DNA of 64,000 nt from positions 25,489 to 89,488 of the forward strand of contig NZ_JAIOJZ010000031.1 in the NCBI RefSeq assembly GCF_020404845.1. Reading direction: 5' to 3'. Numbering within the stretch: the first letter of the stretch is position 1; every line of letters begins with the position of its first letter. Of this stretch, positions 62,293-64,000 are shown piece after piece. Below the pieces are notes generated by a model that searched no databases, had not been told where the DNA came from, and was given only the letters and a program-made list of their open reading frames with translations. The stretch is from Streptomyces hyderabadensis. Its GTDB lineage: Bacteria > Actinomycetota > Actinomycetes > Streptomycetales > Streptomycetaceae. Position numbers and translations under genes: made by a program.

Positions 62293-63204
62293 ATGGAACG
62301 GACAGCTGCTTCGAAGCCGCGGGGATGGCGCGACCTGGGCGCCCGCGTCAGCATGGTCGTCCCCGCGGTGCTCATCTACGCCGCCCTGCTGGTCGTACCG
62401 GTGATCTACGCGTTCTACTACAGCTTCACCGAGTACAACGGATTCCCGCACCGCGTCCCCGAGTTCGTCGGCCTGGACAACTACCGGTCCATATTCGAGT
62501 CCGACGACATGACCGGGACCATGGTGGTCACCGCGGTGGTGGCCGTGGTGGGCGCGGTCGCGGTCAACCTGGCCGCGCTGGGTCTCGCGCTGCTGCTGCA
62601 GCGCACCAACCGGTTCAACACCTTCGGCCGGGTCGTCATGTTCTATCCGCACGTGCTCAGCGCGCTGGTCGTGGGCTTCCTGTGGCAGGCCATCCTCGGC
62701 CCGCAGGGCGTGGTCAACACCATGCTGGAGAAGGTCGGCACCGACAGTCTGCCCTTCCTCAGCGACCCCGACTGGGCCCTGTGGTCGATGATCCTCGTCA
62801 TCGTCTGGTCGCTCTTCGGCGTGCAGCTGATCCTCTACCTGGCGGGCCTGCAGGCGGTGCCGGCGGATCTGCTGGAGGCGGCCAGGATCGACGGTGCGAA
62901 CAGGTGGCAGACCTTCCGTGCCGTCACCTGGCCCTCGCTGGCGTCCACCGTGACGGTCGCCGTCATCACCTCCGGCATCTCCCTGCTGAAGACGTACGAC
63001 GTGGTGGTGTCCCTGACCGGCGGCGGCCCGGCGGGATCCACCAAGACCCTCGCCTACTCGATCCTCGCCGTCTCCTTCCCGCAACGGGACATCGGTGTCG
63101 CCTCGGCCCAGGCCGTGCTGCTGATCGTCGCCGCCGCGGTCCTGGCCATCACGGTCCTCGTGCTGCGCAGGCGCGCCGAGGACGACGCGGAGTCCATCGG
63201 ATGA
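62293..63204 (+). CDS. ABC sugar transporter permease (MalF/UgpA type)
   Basis: A 303-residue inner-membrane permease with six hydrophobic segments, beginning VVPAVLIYAALLVVPVIYAFYYSF. The cytoplasmic EAA loop that contacts the ATPase reads EAARIDGANRWQTFRAVTWPSL. It starts two bases after the binding-protein stop and ends with an ATGA overlap into the second permease. No ATPase gene is visible in the window; Streptomyces often supply a shared MsiK-type ATPase from elsewhere. Confidence 0.92.
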   Translation: MERTAASKPRGWRDLGARVSMVVPAVLIYAALLVVPVIYAFYYSFTEYNGFPHRVPEFVGLDNYRSIFESDDMTGTMVVTAVVAVVGAVAVNLAALGLALLLQRTNRFNTFGRVVMFYPHVLSALVVGFLWQAILGPQGVVNTMLEKVGTDSLPFLSDPDWALWSMILVIVWSLFGVQLILYLAGLQAVPADLLEAARIDGANRWQTFRAVTWPSLASTVTVAVITSGISLLKTYDVVVSLTGGGPAGSTKTLAYSILAVSFPQRDIGVASAQAVLLIVAAAVLAITVLVLRRRAEDDAESIG

Positions 63205-64000
63205 AGAAAACACTCACCTCGGCCGCCACCGTCCGGGTCGCGTTCATCTCCCTGGTGTCCCTCGGCATGCTCGTGCCGATGTACCTCCTGGTGGTCAACG
63301 CCTTCAAGAGCCAGCAGGAGATCCTCGCCAACCCGTTCTCCCCGGGCTTCGGCTCGGCGACCTTCCAGTACCTCGCGGACGCCTGGAACAACCCCGACTT
63401 CAGCATCCTGAAGGGCTACGGCGTCACCATCGCACTGGTGCTCTGCGTGAACGCCCTCGCCATGGCGGTGTGCGCGCCCGCGGCGTACGTCCTGGCCCGC
63501 ACGCCGAAGCTGCTCTCGCGGCTGCTGCTGTTCTTCTTCATCGCGGGCATGTTCATCCCCACCCAGGTGATCCTGGTGCCGGTCATCTTCGTGCTGCGCA
63601 CGATCGGGCTGATGGGGACGATGCCGGGGCTCATCCTGTTCATGACGGCCACCACCATCCCGTTCACGCTGTTCGTGTTCTTCGGCTACATCCGGGTGCT
63701 GCCCAGGTCGCTGGACGAGGCGGCGGCCATCGACGGGGCCGGGAGGTACTACACGCTGTGGCGGATCATCCTGCCGCTGATGCGGCCGATCATCGCCACG
63801 GTCTTCATCCTCAACTCGCTCAGCGTCTGGAACGACTTCGCGAGCCCGCAGATGATCCTCGGTCCCGGCAGCGGCGTCTACACCGTCACCACGGGTGTGT
63901 ACGCGGCAGTCGGCCAGTACTCCACGGACTACACCAAGGTGTTCCCGACCCTGCTGCTCGCGGTGATCCCGATCCTGGTGATCTTCATCGTGATGCAGCG
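63201..64000 (+). CDS. ABC sugar transporter permease (MalG/UgpE type), 3' end missing
   Basis: A frame starting MKKTLTSAATVRVAFISLV at ATG 63201, overlapping the previous stop as ATGA, and still open at the window edge after 266 codons. The EAA loop EAAAIDGAGRYYTLWRIILPLMRPI and NSLSVWNDFASPQMIL are diagnostic for MalG-type permeases. Only the last helix and tail appear to lie outside. It pairs with the MalF-type subunit for import of the operon's sugar. Confidence 0.92.
   Translation, partial: MKKTLTSAATVRVAFISLVSLGMLVPMYLLVVNAFKSQQEILANPFSPGFGSATFQYLADAWNNPDFSILKGYGVTIALVLCVNALAMAVCAPAAYVLARTPKLLSRLLLFFFIAGMFIPTQVILVPVIFVLRTIGLMGTMPGLILFMTATTIPFTLFVFFGYIRVLPRSLDEAAAIDGAGRYYTLWRIILPLMRPIIATVFILNSLSVWNDFASPQMILGPGSGVYTVTTGVYAAVGQYSTDYTKVFPTLLLAVIPILVIFIVMQ

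Noticed and set aside
1..64000. Search for tRNA, rRNA, CRISPR arrays, intact IS elements and attachment sites
   Set aside because: No cloverleaf, spacer-repeat pattern, transposase with terminal repeats or integrase was found by reading; small RNAs cannot be excluded without computation.

Overview
The window is about 64 kb of very GC-rich DNA with GTG/ATG starts, start-stop overlaps of the ATGA and GTGA type, Tat and lipoprotein signals, and typical actinobacterial families (FolP2-type protein, SpoIIE-type phosphatases, AraC/MarR/GntR/IclR regulators). It reads as accessory sequence from a Streptomyces or a close relative: specialised metabolism, decayed genes and carbohydrate-use islands dominate, with few housekeeping genes.

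Left part (1-15.8 kb). Two giant plus-strand genes encode a polyunsaturated-fatty-acid-type (Pfa) lipid synthase: a KS-AT-ACP-KR-DH subunit cut by the window edge, and a KS-CLF-AT-DH-DH subunit. They converge on rarA, followed by two translationally coupled MmcQ/YjbR genes and a divergent AraC regulator.

Middle (16-34 kb). A small membrane-protein gene and the stump of a cupredoxin gene abut an operon-like set: a cysteine-rich winged-helix regulator facing folE, a ferredoxin-reductase-like FAD enzyme, a FolP2-type dihydropteroate-synthase homologue and a RibD-like reductase. A perfect palindrome lies in the shared promoter. Then come an SDR epimerase, a broken SpoIIE phosphatase, an MMPL exporter with a two-component pair, and a MarR/NmrA pair around a perfect 37-bp palindrome. 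Between decayed genes sits the most unusual locus: a macro-domain gene followed by a fusion of a uracil-DNA-glycosylase fold (catalytic Asp replaced by Asn) to an R-S-E ADP-ribosyltransferase. It looks like an undescribed ADP-ribosylation toxin/antidote or defence module.

Right part (34-64 kb). This is a plant-cell-wall island: a GntR regulator, GH127 arabinofuranosidase, GH95 fucosidase, a multi-HTH GntR regulator, GH28 pectinase, Gfo/Idh oxidoreductase, DapA-type lyase, sugar-acid dehydratase, ThuA protein and a secreted beta-helix protein. An IclR-controlled operon for L-fucose-type sugar oxidation follows (FAH hydrolase, enolase-superfamily dehydratase, 2-hydroxyacid dehydrogenase, aldo-keto reductase, lactonase, an unrecognised putative glycosidase and an ABC importer that runs off the end). 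Three kinds of repeated cis-element tie these transcription units together. Several truncations and a permease/dehydrogenase chimera show active rearrangement. No tRNA, rRNA, CRISPR array or intact transposase was seen.
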